Assembly (NCBI RefSeq): GCF_003813905.1 | Contig: NZ_RPFJ01000049.1 | Coordinates: forward strand, 1 to 61,115 | Length of the DNA stretch: 61,115 nucleotides | Direction: 5' to 3' | Origin: Aureibaculum marinum | GTDB taxonomy: Bacteria; Bacteroidota; Bacteroidia; Flavobacteriales; Flavobacteriaceae | Part shown: positions 8,162 through 17,427 of the stretch, in pieces | How positions within the stretch are numbered: the first letter of the stretch is position 1 | Layout: the number at the start of each line of letters is the position of its first letter | Notes under the pieces: model-generated | What the model saw: the letters and a program-made list of their open reading frames with translations, nothing else | Told to the model about the DNA's origin: nothing | Database searches by the model: none | Translations under genes and position numbers: made by a program

Positions 8162-9751
8162 TTAAATTCTTTCTAACTTAACAGACTTTATAATAATACC
8201 ATTAGATTGCTTTCCTATATCTAATAATATTCGTGCTGCTGGGGTATCAGCTTTACTCATTGTAAATACTCCTTCGTAAGTACTATATTCTGAATCTACA
8301 AGATACAATTCTCCTCCACCATCATATGGTTGATATCCATCTCTACCATCACCGTCACCTACAGAAAATGTAAAATTGAAGTTTCCTTGTCCTGGATAAG
8401 CTTTTACCACTAATGTTAGTTTATACTTACCTCCATTTACAAGTGTAAAACCAGGTTTATAAAACTGAACATCCCAATAGTTAGCACCAGGTACAATATC
8501 AGTAATAACAATGGTTCTGTTCTCTTCATATACATTTGCAGATCCTCCACCATTCTGATTAGTAATCCAACCGTCAAAACCTTGAGAAAAATCAGATTCA
8601 TAAAGCGTTTCTGCACCAAGTGATATTGAAACCGAATCAGCCAAGCCAGGATAAGAGATTTCTATTTCAGTTGTTCCTTCGCTAAAAGTTTCTCCATGAG
8701 CTGGTGTAGCCACAATACCATAAATATCAAAATCTGTATAGGATACTATTAATTCATCACTACCATCAACTATTAATTTAACAAATAAACCTTTCAAATC
8801 TATAGTTTCACCATCTTCATAAGCCACTTTTTCAGGTTTAGTTTCAATTTCTATACCAGTAACATTTAAAGAGTTCACAATAATAGGAACCGCAACCTGA
8901 ATACCCGAAACATGTCTTACATTAACTTCAGTTCTACCAGCACTCAATTTCTCGTCATTTGCTGGAGTTGGAGTAAGTTTAAACGATTCAAAATCTTCAA
9001 AAGCAACGTCTACTGTGCTATTATTTAGTAATGTAAAACGAATTACTGTACCTGAAAGATCTAACCGTTCTCCTATTTCATATTCACTTTTTAATGGTGT
9101 TGTTATTAATTCTCCTCTAACTGGAGTAAACCGAACCAGTTCTAATTCTTGAACTGTTTGTACCTCAGTTTCACCATAAGTTATCAGCACTTCAGTATCA
9201 GTAGCTTTAATAACATCTCCATGAGCAGGCACGGTTACAATATCTTCTTTTATGTTTTCATACTCAAAATCTTCTTCATCTCCATTCTCATAAACCAATG
9301 TAAGAACCATATCCGATAAATCTAATTTTTGTCCATTAACATAATTAATATTAGGTTCTGTTTTAATTCTTATTTCAACAACATCATTGGTAACGTTTAT
9401 TGGTTGTATTAGACCTTTACCTGTAGTTCCAAATTTAATAGTTACTGATTCGTCAGACAATTCTAGCGGTTTACCATTTTCAGGTTCTGTAATAATCCCT
9501 TCTGCTTCAAAAGAACTAAAAGGGATATCTACTGAACCTTCACCTCTATTTACAGTTATAACCATATCAGACAAATTAAGAGTTTCTCCAAGCACGTATT
9601 TAACTTGAGGTAAAGTTTTCATAGATATACGATTGATATCAGATGAAGGACCATCATCTTCGCTGTTACATGAAGTATAAAGAACAACAAAGGCGAATGC
9701 AACTAGTAAATACGTAAACTTAGAGCGTGTAAATTTTATTGTTTTTTTCAT
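8162..9751 (-). CDS. Surface glycan-binding lipoprotein: four Ig-like repeats plus C-terminal CBM-like domain
   Basis: 529 residues. The lipoprotein signal ends LYTSC with Cys28, followed by the acidic NSEDDG, which fits the Bacteroidota surface-export signal. Four Ig-like (Big_3-type) repeats occupy about 44-120, 128-206, 215-293 and 302-379. Each has a [YV]xxGexLDLSdmv-like opening, an acidic middle and a TPAhGe-like turn. The C-terminal ~145 residues (385-529) resemble a CBM4/9-type jelly roll (YWDVQFYKPG, YKLTLVVKA, IKSVKLERI). It is the last gene of the sus operon. The family role inferred is that of a SusE/F-like surface glycan-binding protein, with the repeats as a stalk holding the CBM away from the membrane. 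Confidence 0.8.
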   Translation of the reverse strand: MKKTIKFTRSKFTYLLVAFAFVVLYTSCNSEDDGPSSDINRISMKTLPQVKYVLGETLNLSDMVITVNRGEGSVDIPFSSFEAEGIITEPENGKPLELSDESVTIKFGTTGKGLIQPINVTNDVVEIRIKTEPNINYVNGQKLDLSDMVLTLVYENGDEEDFEYENIKEDIVTVPAHGDVIKATDTEVLITYGETEVQTVQELELVRFTPVRGELITTPLKSEYEIGERLDLSGTVIRFTLLNNSTVDVAFEDFESFKLTPTPANDEKLSAGRTEVNVRHVSGIQVAVPIIVNSLNVTGIEIETKPEKVAYEDGETIDLKGLFVKLIVDGSDELIVSYTDFDIYGIVATPAHGETFSEGTTEIEISYPGLADSVSISLGAETLYESDFSQGFDGWITNQNGGGSANVYEENRTIVITDIVPGANYWDVQFYKPGFTLVNGGKYKLTLVVKAYPGQGNFNFTFSVGDGDGRDGYQPYDGGGELYLVDSEYSTYEGVFTMSKADTPAARILLDIGKQSNGIIIKSVKLERI

Positions 9752-9844
9752 CTGTTAGAATTTTATTTATTTCTATATGGTAAAAAACTTGAACTCATTT
9801 AGAAATTATAATCTTAATACATTTTTTGATTTAATGAAACGTAC

Positions 9845-10867
9845 TTATTTAAATTCAACCTCAAATTCTTCGAAGACAGCTGTTCTGTCTCTAACAACTA
9901 GGGTATCATTAACCACATGTGTTTCGGTATTATCAATATCCTCGTAGGTATAGTTTAAATAAATTACATCTCTAGGTTTTCCTCCCCATTCATCGCCCTC
10001 CTCAACAAATTTACCAGATCCTGTAATATTATATTGGTCTCCTTTAAAACTAGAGATTGTACAAGTACCATCATCGTTAAATGTAAGTTCCAAGACTACA
10101 TTTCCAGGGCTTGTTTGTTCTCCTCTACCAATTAAATTTTCTAATTTAACCTTATTAAAACCTGTAGTTTCAACAAAAACAACCTCGTCGTCTTCTACAT
10201 ACTCCTCATGATAAACTCTCCCTATTCTATTGCTTGGTTCTGTTATTAAATCTTCTCCTCTTCTAAGGTAATTTCCATGATATTTATTCATATACTTAAT
10301 ACCAAAAAGTGTATAATCTTTTGGTAAAACCTCCCAATCTTCTGGATTTACTCTATCTGGATTATCTACTATACTAACACCTGTAAGAAGACTATCAATA
10401 TTTTCCGCTTTTGTCATTCGTAAAGGAATTACATAATTAGTTGTATTTACAGCCCCAAAAGAAAGCGTATCTTGAAAAAACGCATCGTGCAACTGTACTT
10501 TTATGCGTGCTTTAGTATCTCCAGAAGGAATAATAACAGGACTAATTCTTTCCATAGTATAGTACTCAGCAGGTAAAGCCTTTACGTTCTTCACATTATT
10601 TAACAAACTATTATCTACTTCAAAATAGATACTTCGTTCTTTACCATTTTCTCTTACACCAGTCATTAAAGCTGTAATTTCAAAATTATGAGCATTGTCA
10701 TTATCATTAAAACCTTGATCATATTTACCTAATATAAGAGTACGAGCAGGTGTTTGATATGGAAAATAAGCTGCGATAACATCATAATCATCAAATTCAG
10801 GTTCAGAATTGCTACATGACATTGCAATGACTGCACTTATTAGTAAAATTATATTTCTTGTCTTCAT
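9845..10867 (-). CDS. DUF1735-type SusE-position lipoprotein
   Basis: I place the start at the ATG at 10867, because the protein then begins MKTRNIILLISAVIAMSC, a standard lipoprotein signal with Cys18. An in-frame ATG nine codons upstream (10894) would add residues before the signal. The N-terminal half (YFPYQTPARTLILGKYDQG, and the following beta-sandwich) matches DUF1735 proteins such as the BT_3987 type. The C-terminal half is a separate beta-rich domain (LENLIGRGEQTSPGN onward) that I recognise only as the kind found with DUF1735. It lies 87 bp after susD2 in the same operon. The predicted role is outer-membrane glycan binding alongside SusD. Confidence 0.75.
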   Translation of the reverse strand: MKTRNIILLISAVIAMSCSNSEPEFDDYDVIAAYFPYQTPARTLILGKYDQGFNDNDNAHNFEITALMTGVRENGKERSIYFEVDNSLLNNVKNVKALPAEYYTMERISPVIIPSGDTKARIKVQLHDAFFQDTLSFGAVNTTNYVIPLRMTKAENIDSLLTGVSIVDNPDRVNPEDWEVLPKDYTLFGIKYMNKYHGNYLRRGEDLITEPSNRIGRVYHEEYVEDDEVVFVETTGFNKVKLENLIGRGEQTSPGNVVLELTFNDDGTCTISSFKGDQYNITGSGKFVEEGDEWGGKPRDVIYLNYTYEDIDNTETHVVNDTLVVRDRTAVFEEFEVEFK

Positions 10868-10954
10868 CGAGTGAAAAAATTTACAATTGTTCATTTATTA
10901 TCAATGATTTCATTGTCATTGATGATTTTAACCTTTGGTAACGATTAACTTGTG

Positions 10955-12688
10955 TTACCAACCAATATTTTGTTCTAATGCATCGAACTTCACTATTTCA
11001 CTTTGTGGTATCGGTGCATAATTCGGATTCTCATAGTTAGAATATAACCTTTGTTCAACTACAAATTTATTATAGCTACTACCATCATATTTAGAGCCTA
11101 TAACATTAGGTATATCATCTAACATATTCCATCGTCGTAAATCAAAAAGGCGGTGTCCTTCAAAACAAAGCTCTAATCTTCTTTCATTACGAACAAGGTC
11201 TCTCATTTGTTCTTTTGTACTGATACTAGATAAATAAGCATCTCCAGAATCAAGTCCAATTCCTGCTCTTTTCCTTAGAGCTTCAATAATTGTTCTAGCA
11301 GACATTCCATCAACCATATAATCTGGCCCTCCTAATTCATTAGCCACTTCTGCAAGCATTAGATAAAGATCAGTATATCGTAAAAATACATTCATTTTTT
11401 CAGATGCAGAAACACTACCATCACTACTTATTACTACTCCTGGATCTAATAATTTTTTTAGATAATATCCAGATCTAGTTGAGCGAAACTGCACCCTATC
11501 TATTTCATCACTACCACCACCAACACCAGTATAAATAATTCTGTTATTTAAATCGTTTCCATTGTATAGAATATATTTCTTTAATCTAGGATCTCTGTTA
11601 TTAAATGGATTCTGAGGATCATATTCAGGATGACTTTCTGAGAAAGGGAAACCATCTAACATAGGAAATGCATCTACTAAATTTTGAGATGGATTTAGTT
11701 TACCTTCACCATTTAAAGAAGGTGGATAATGTTGTTTTTCTAACCAAGTAAAATTTGTAGAAACATTTTCACGCCATAGTACTTCTGGAAAATTTCGAGT
11801 ACCAATATTAAAATCGTAAAAATCATAATACCCTTCAGGGTCTATTCCTGCAACCCCACCATTATCACTTAATAGTTCTCCAAGTATATCTGCTGCTTTT
11901 TGATAATAATCTCCAGAACCATCCATAAATGCAGGACTAGCAGCTAAAAGGTTAAGTTTTGCCTGAAAAGCTTTAATAATTCTTCCGCTTATACGACCAT
12001 CTTGTGTAGTTCCAAAAACATATTGGTATATATCATCATCTACACCACTATATCGAGATGGCTGTTTTGAAAGATCTCCATCCCAATCCATTGGCAAATA
12101 TTCTAATGCTTCATTAAAATCGTCATTAATCATTTGTACAGTTACTTCAAAATCAGGTCTTGGTAAATTAAAATCTGCATCATGTTCTAAAAACTCCGTA
12201 ATGTAAGGCACTCCTAAAAGTTTACCAGAAGTTCCTAAACCACCATGCTCTTGAAGAATCCAAAAATGTCTTAAAGCTCTCATAGCAATAGCCTCACCAT
12301 ACATACGCTGTTTAAAAAGATTATTAGTTTCTTCATCTCGTTTCCATTGAACCTGATCAATAACGGTAAGAAATTTATTTACATAAAGCACTTGTTGATA
12401 TTGTCCCCATCGGCTTGAAAAAGGATTATCGGCATTCCATTCTCCTGTTGCCATTCTACTATAACCACTAAGGTAATTAGTAACAGCATCATCAGTAGAT
12501 GTGTCGTTAAATAAAAACTGATTAGGCATGCCTTCATAGGCATCTAACAATAGCCCTTCTGCCATAGCTGGGTCAGAAGTTAATCTATCATCTCCAGACA
12601 AATTTTCATCGAGAGGTTCAAAAGTATTACATCCTACAACGAATAGTAGAATCAATAAGAGAAATGTATATTTTATAAGAGTCTTCAT
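10955..12688 (-). CDS. SusD-family lipoprotein, second pair (SusD2)
   Basis: 577 residues with a lipoprotein signal (LLFVVGC, Cys20). The N-terminal SusD-like helical region includes GLLLDAYEGMPNQ and MRALRHFWILQEHGG. The C-terminal RagB/SusD region includes MAEVANELGG and ERRLELCFEGHRLFDLRRW, the family hallmark. It ends PNYAPIPQSEIVKFDALEQNIGW. SusD proteins sit as lids on SusC channels and capture oligosaccharides at the cell surface. It lies 21 bp downstream of susC2 and is presumably its partner. Confidence 0.95.
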   Translation of the reverse strand: MKTLIKYTFLLLILLFVVGCNTFEPLDENLSGDDRLTSDPAMAEGLLLDAYEGMPNQFLFNDTSTDDAVTNYLSGYSRMATGEWNADNPFSSRWGQYQQVLYVNKFLTVIDQVQWKRDEETNNLFKQRMYGEAIAMRALRHFWILQEHGGLGTSGKLLGVPYITEFLEHDADFNLPRPDFEVTVQMINDDFNEALEYLPMDWDGDLSKQPSRYSGVDDDIYQYVFGTTQDGRISGRIIKAFQAKLNLLAASPAFMDGSGDYYQKAADILGELLSDNGGVAGIDPEGYYDFYDFNIGTRNFPEVLWRENVSTNFTWLEKQHYPPSLNGEGKLNPSQNLVDAFPMLDGFPFSESHPEYDPQNPFNNRDPRLKKYILYNGNDLNNRIIYTGVGGGSDEIDRVQFRSTRSGYYLKKLLDPGVVISSDGSVSASEKMNVFLRYTDLYLMLAEVANELGGPDYMVDGMSARTIIEALRKRAGIGLDSGDAYLSSISTKEQMRDLVRNERRLELCFEGHRLFDLRRWNMLDDIPNVIGSKYDGSSYNKFVVEQRLYSNYENPNYAPIPQSEIVKFDALEQNIGW

Positions 12689-12709
12689 ATCTAGATCTAA
12701 TTTTTTCAG

Positions 12710-15574
12710 TTAAAACTTCACTCTAAGTCCCAATGAGTAATAACGGTACGACGGAGCATAACCCAAGCTTAATTGCTTTATATCTTTATTATTAGCAAGC
12801 ATTAACAGGTTAGAACCACTAGCATATACACTAAAATCTTCCATATTAAGATTAGACACCCATGTTTTAGGAAGGTCGTATGTTAATTGTACGCGTTCAA
12901 TTTTAAAATTACTATTATCATACATCCAGAAATCTGATGTTTGACCAAAGTTATTGGTGTTTTCTATAGAAGATAATCGTGGAAACGTAGCTATTTCAGC
13001 TGTAGCTTCTGTCCATCTACCTCTAACAATTTCAGAATATTTATCTCCACCTTGTGGCTGATAATAGCTATTTGAGACCATTGCATCACTACCTGTTTGA
13101 GCAGTTAGTAAGGTGAATAGAGTAAACGATTTATAATTTAATTTAATGTCTGCTCCAAAAGTCCATGGAGCATCCCAACGACCAATAACTACCTGATCTT
13201 GATCGTTTACCACACCATCATTATTTACATCTCTATATTTTATATCTCCAGGTTGTACACTACCAAATTGTGTTGGCACGCCATCTTTTAAAGTACCGTC
13301 AGTATTAAAATCATCTAAGGTAAAAAATCCTAGAGATTGAAGTCCCCAATAGGCGTCAATTTCTGTTCCTTTTCTATATTGATACTCATCTGCGTATACC
13401 TCATCTACTTTAGTTAGTTCAGAAGCTGTATGAAGCACACGAGCACCAATATTCATGCCAACCTCTCCTATCTTATCAAAATAAGTTACACCAAATTCAA
13501 ATCCTGAACGTAGCTCTTCATTATAATTAGAATAGGGACGAAAAGCATTATAATATTCAGGATATACTGTAGATACTCTAGTAACCTTATCTTCTAAAGT
13601 AGAACGGAAATAATTAGCTTCTACCCATAATTTATCAAAAACAAGTCCTTCAAAACCAAGATTAAAGTCCACTCTTTTTTCCATACCTAAGCTATTGTTT
13701 TGACCTCTATCTATTTTAGTATAGCCATTAGAAGAGCTTAATCCGTAATGATCTCCCCAATAATAATTACCTTCATTTTGTCTGTAAATTGCATCATACA
13801 AGAAATATCCTGGAATTCCTAAATCTGAATAAACAATTCCGGCAGATGAGCGTATTTTTAAATAATTTAGCCAAGTTAAATTTTTAAATAATGGTTCTTC
13901 AGATAACACATAAGCCAACCCTAATGTAGGAGCCAATTTACCTCTATTTCCTTCAGCCAATTTAATTGAATGCACATAAGAAGTATTGATATCTAATAAA
14001 AATTTGTTTTTAAAACTATAATTTAGACTTAAAGCAGCATTAGAATTTTTATCAGCTTGTTGTACATTTCTTTCGTGTGTATGGTTAAAGAAACCTATTA
14101 AAGAAGCTTTTAATAAATGATCTTCTTTTAGTTGTTTTTCATAATTTATCAAACCATAAAATCCGTATCTGATAGTAAACGTATTTGTTTCTACTTCTTC
14201 TTCTTGCCCTACCCTGTCAGGACTTCCCACATTAACTAGATCAATAATTTTATTATCATCACTCCAAGTAGGTTGATATATTGCAAATTCATTATTCACT
14301 GTTAAATTATACCGATTATAAAAATCGAAACTTAAATAAGTTTTTGCAGACAAGCCTTCAGTAATAGAACTAAGGTCAAAATCAATAGAATTATTTACTT
14401 GACTAATTCTTGTCATACTAGTTTGACGTCCTCCTCCAAATATTTGTGCTAATGGAACATTATCACTATAAGATTGGTTGCCACCTAAAATAAAGCCGTT
14501 ATATTTATTTGCAGCTTCAACAGTACCTTGCAGGTTAGGATTTCCTGTAAAATCTATTAAATCTATTGGAAGTAATGGGGCATATAAATTTGGTTTAAAA
14601 GTTTGTCCTGCACTATAAAGGTTAGCTAATGAACTTTTATTTTGTTCAATAATTGCAACCGCATCTAAGCTACTTGTAATCCAATCATTAATTCTAAAAT
14701 CAATATTACCTCTTACATTAAAACGGGTTGTTCCTTTATCATTATCGCTAACATCTTGTAAGCTTCTATCTGATTTAAATCCAACATTTATATAATATCT
14801 TGTATCCTTTATTCCTCCAGAAAAATCAGCTATAACATTGGTAAATGATGCTTGAGATTTAAAATAATCATTAGAATAAAAATCAACATCTGGATATCTA
14901 TACGGATTAACTCCACTACTAAAATTCGCAATGTCTTGATCTGAATAAATCGGAGACAAACCATCGTTTAAGCGAGCTTCGTTATAATATTGCATATATT
15001 CAGCTGAATTGAGATACTTAGGCATAGAAATTGGATTTTTTATCCCTGTACTTGCACTCACATTAAACTCGGTTTTATTTGACCCTCGTTTTGTTGTAAC
15101 AACAATTACTCCATTTTTACCCATAGAACCATATAGAGCAACAGCACTTGCATCTTTCAATATGGTAATTTCTTGGATTTCTTCCATATTAAGAAGATCT
15201 ATTGATCTTCCCGGAATACCATCAACAACTATCATGGCATCTCCTAGGCCCCGAATGTTATCGCTGTATTTAAGCCCAGTTATTTTACCATATAGAGCAT
15301 CTCGTACCCATTGGGTATTATCATATTTTAAAAATTGATTAGGTTCAATTGAAGAAACAGCACCAACTGCATTTCTTGTTTTGTCTTTGCGAAAACCTAA
15401 ATTTATCTCCTTGTCAATTTTTGAAGCCAACTTATCAACCTGATCGGTTAATTTGATACTATCGATAGCAATAGTGTCAGTATTTTGGATGTTTTGCCCA
15501 GCCAATGCAAAAGAAAACAACATAAAGCTTCCTATGCACAGTAGAGATTTTTTATATTTAATAAAGTGTATCAT
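12710..15574 (-). CDS. SusC-family TonB-dependent transporter, second pair (SusC2), short N-terminus
   Basis: 954-residue outer-membrane importer with a signal peptide (to about residue 26). It keeps the plug motifs MIVVDGIPGRS, ITILKDASAVALYGSMG and NGVIVVTTKRG and a full beta-barrel with a C-terminal LGLRVKF. Unlike susC1 it has no CarboxypepD_reg-like domain: a short stretch with a LASKIDKEI-like helix leads straight to the plug. The plug itself lacks the usual IRIRG strand between GKITGLK and MIVVDG. It is about 95 residues shorter than SusC1. It lies 44 bp after susD1 and 21 bp before susD2. It is likely the transporter for a second oligosaccharide, or a receptor with altered TonB coupling. 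Confidence 0.9.
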   Translation of the reverse strand: MIHFIKYKKSLLCIGSFMLFSFALAGQNIQNTDTIAIDSIKLTDQVDKLASKIDKEINLGFRKDKTRNAVGAVSSIEPNQFLKYDNTQWVRDALYGKITGLKYSDNIRGLGDAMIVVDGIPGRSIDLLNMEEIQEITILKDASAVALYGSMGKNGVIVVTTKRGSNKTEFNVSASTGIKNPISMPKYLNSAEYMQYYNEARLNDGLSPIYSDQDIANFSSGVNPYRYPDVDFYSNDYFKSQASFTNVIADFSGGIKDTRYYINVGFKSDRSLQDVSDNDKGTTRFNVRGNIDFRINDWITSSLDAVAIIEQNKSSLANLYSAGQTFKPNLYAPLLPIDLIDFTGNPNLQGTVEAANKYNGFILGGNQSYSDNVPLAQIFGGGRQTSMTRISQVNNSIDFDLSSITEGLSAKTYLSFDFYNRYNLTVNNEFAIYQPTWSDDNKIIDLVNVGSPDRVGQEEEVETNTFTIRYGFYGLINYEKQLKEDHLLKASLIGFFNHTHERNVQQADKNSNAALSLNYSFKNKFLLDINTSYVHSIKLAEGNRGKLAPTLGLAYVLSEEPLFKNLTWLNYLKIRSSAGIVYSDLGIPGYFLYDAIYRQNEGNYYWGDHYGLSSSNGYTKIDRGQNNSLGMEKRVDFNLGFEGLVFDKLWVEANYFRSTLEDKVTRVSTVYPEYYNAFRPYSNYNEELRSGFEFGVTYFDKIGEVGMNIGARVLHTASELTKVDEVYADEYQYRKGTEIDAYWGLQSLGFFTLDDFNTDGTLKDGVPTQFGSVQPGDIKYRDVNNDGVVNDQDQVVIGRWDAPWTFGADIKLNYKSFTLFTLLTAQTGSDAMVSNSYYQPQGGDKYSEIVRGRWTEATAEIATFPRLSSIENTNNFGQTSDFWMYDNSNFKIERVQLTYDLPKTWVSNLNMEDFSVYASGSNLLMLANNKDIKQLSLGYAPSYRYYSLGLRVKF

Positions 15575-15618
15575 AAATTTGGTTGTTAATATCTAATACA
15601 GAAAATAGCTACTACGAA

Positions 15619-17418
15619 TTACCATCCTGGATTTTGAGGAAACCCTTCATAAAGTTGAGTATCATTTTTAGGAAGTGGTAACCAATAATGTTTTTCTTCA
15701 AAAACCCTTGTTCTTAAAACTTCTTCTACCATATTAATAGGTTTACCGTCTGCATTTCTATCAAATCGGATTCCAGTTTTTAATTTATATTTCATGTCTG
15801 TACCTACTTTCCATCTTCTAATATCCATCCATCGATGATTTTCCCATGACATTTCCATAGCACGTTCACGACGTATTTCATCCATAAATACATTAGGACT
15901 TGTTAGATACATGTCATCTACTTCCATACTACCATCAGGCATAGCACGATTTCTAAGCACATTAATAGCGTCTAAAGCAGAAAGATTAAAACCATCTGGT
16001 TTACCATGAATTCCATATCCCATAACAGCAGCTTCAGCGTACATTAAATATACATCTGTTAGTCTTACATGATTTCTCCATGCAAACAAGCTTTGGTTAT
16101 CATATTTATTATATGATCTTGGGTACCATTTTTTAGCTACATATCCTGTTCTGGTTCCATTAGTTTTTCCTGGATATCTATGTGCACCACCATCATAAAA
16201 CTCAGCATATCTATTTACTGTATCTGCACCAGTAACAGCACCTAAATTATCTACTAATTGATCTCCATCAACAACAATCCATTTATAAAAACGAGGATCT
16301 CTATTACTCCATGGATCGTCAGGATTATAAAGAGGACTATCATCACAGGCTAATCCATCTTTCATTCCAAAATAATTATGAATATAATTATGTGTTGGAG
16401 AATTAAGGGCATTAGATTTACCTATTGCACCTAACTGCCAAGCATCTCCTAAATATCCACCAAACCAACCTACAAATCCAGATTGTCCAAAAATGTATTC
16501 GGAATGGTAAGAATATTTTCCATCAGTAGAATAAAAAACAGATTCGTAATTATCCCAAGGTACTAATTGATATCTAGGTATCTCTATAACTTTAGCAAAC
16601 GCATCTGCAGCTTGCTTACAAAGTTCTTTATCATAGCCGTAAGTATCATTACTATTTTGCATTAACGGACTAGCCGCAAATAATAAGTTTTTTGCTTTCA
16701 TCGCTAGGGCAGCTCCTTTTGTTAGTCTAAACATATTCTGCCCTCTAGTTTTAGCACCAGGAGCCCAATTTGCATCATCCCAATCTACAGGTAACAATTC
16801 TGCTGCTTTATCAAAATCTTTGTCAATTTTAAGAGCTGTTTCTGCCCATTCTGTAGGCCTTGGTATTCGCCAATCATCTTGTAAAACTCTATCTATATAA
16901 GGCATTGGCCCCCAAAATTTCATGATTTCATGATGAAAGAAAGCTCTAAAAAAATAAGCTTGCCCTAAAATAGCATCCTTTTCTTGTTGAGTAGCATCTA
17001 CCATTAAAGAATCTGCATTAGCAATAACAACATTAGATTTTCTTATCCCTGCCCAACTACTAGGCCATACTGCACTTTTATCCATTGGAGTATCTGCACT
17101 TGTATCTGCTTTTCCACTAAAATAATTGAAATCATTTTGCCAATCCCAATATGTTCCTTGATCTGAAGAATAATCAAAAATCCAACTTTCAACACCAATA
17201 GCATCTTCTCCATAATAAGAATAAGCAGACCAAAAAGGCACAGAATAATCTACAATCATAGCATACATTTCTTCAACAAAACCTTGAGCATTATCAAAGT
17301 TTTTAAAGACTTCATCTATAGTAAGATCAGTTTCTATAGTTTTATCCAGATAGTCCTCGCAGGAATTCATAACTCCAACAAGACATAATAAACCGATTAA
17401 TTTGTATAAATTTTTCAT
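15619..17418 (-). CDS. SusD-family lipoprotein, first pair (SusD1)
   Basis: 599 residues. The lipoprotein signal ends VMNSC (Cys20), followed by EDYLDK, the typical SusD start. Family motifs include GQAYFFRAFFHHEIMKFWG, KAKNLLFAASPLMQ, LTDVYLMYAEAAVMGYG and RRERAMEMSWENHRWMDIRRW. It ends HYWLPLPKNDTQLYEGFPQNPGW. It starts 9 bp after the susC1 stop, so translation is probably coupled with its SusC partner. It would bind the glycan at the cell surface. Confidence 0.95.
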   Translation of the reverse strand: MKNLYKLIGLLCLVGVMNSCEDYLDKTIETDLTIDEVFKNFDNAQGFVEEMYAMIVDYSVPFWSAYSYYGEDAIGVESWIFDYSSDQGTYWDWQNDFNYFSGKADTSADTPMDKSAVWPSSWAGIRKSNVVIANADSLMVDATQQEKDAILGQAYFFRAFFHHEIMKFWGPMPYIDRVLQDDWRIPRPTEWAETALKIDKDFDKAAELLPVDWDDANWAPGAKTRGQNMFRLTKGAALAMKAKNLLFAASPLMQNSNDTYGYDKELCKQAADAFAKVIEIPRYQLVPWDNYESVFYSTDGKYSYHSEYIFGQSGFVGWFGGYLGDAWQLGAIGKSNALNSPTHNYIHNYFGMKDGLACDDSPLYNPDDPWSNRDPRFYKWIVVDGDQLVDNLGAVTGADTVNRYAEFYDGGAHRYPGKTNGTRTGYVAKKWYPRSYNKYDNQSLFAWRNHVRLTDVYLMYAEAAVMGYGIHGKPDGFNLSALDAINVLRNRAMPDGSMEVDDMYLTSPNVFMDEIRRERAMEMSWENHRWMDIRRWKVGTDMKYKLKTGIRFDRNADGKPINMVEEVLRTRVFEEKHYWLPLPKNDTQLYEGFPQNPGW

Positions 17419-17427
17419 TGTCTTTTA

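Noticed and set aside
15009-15338. 109-codon plus-strand frame inside susC2
   Set aside because: It is antisense to the conserved plug region of SusC2 and shows no family features.
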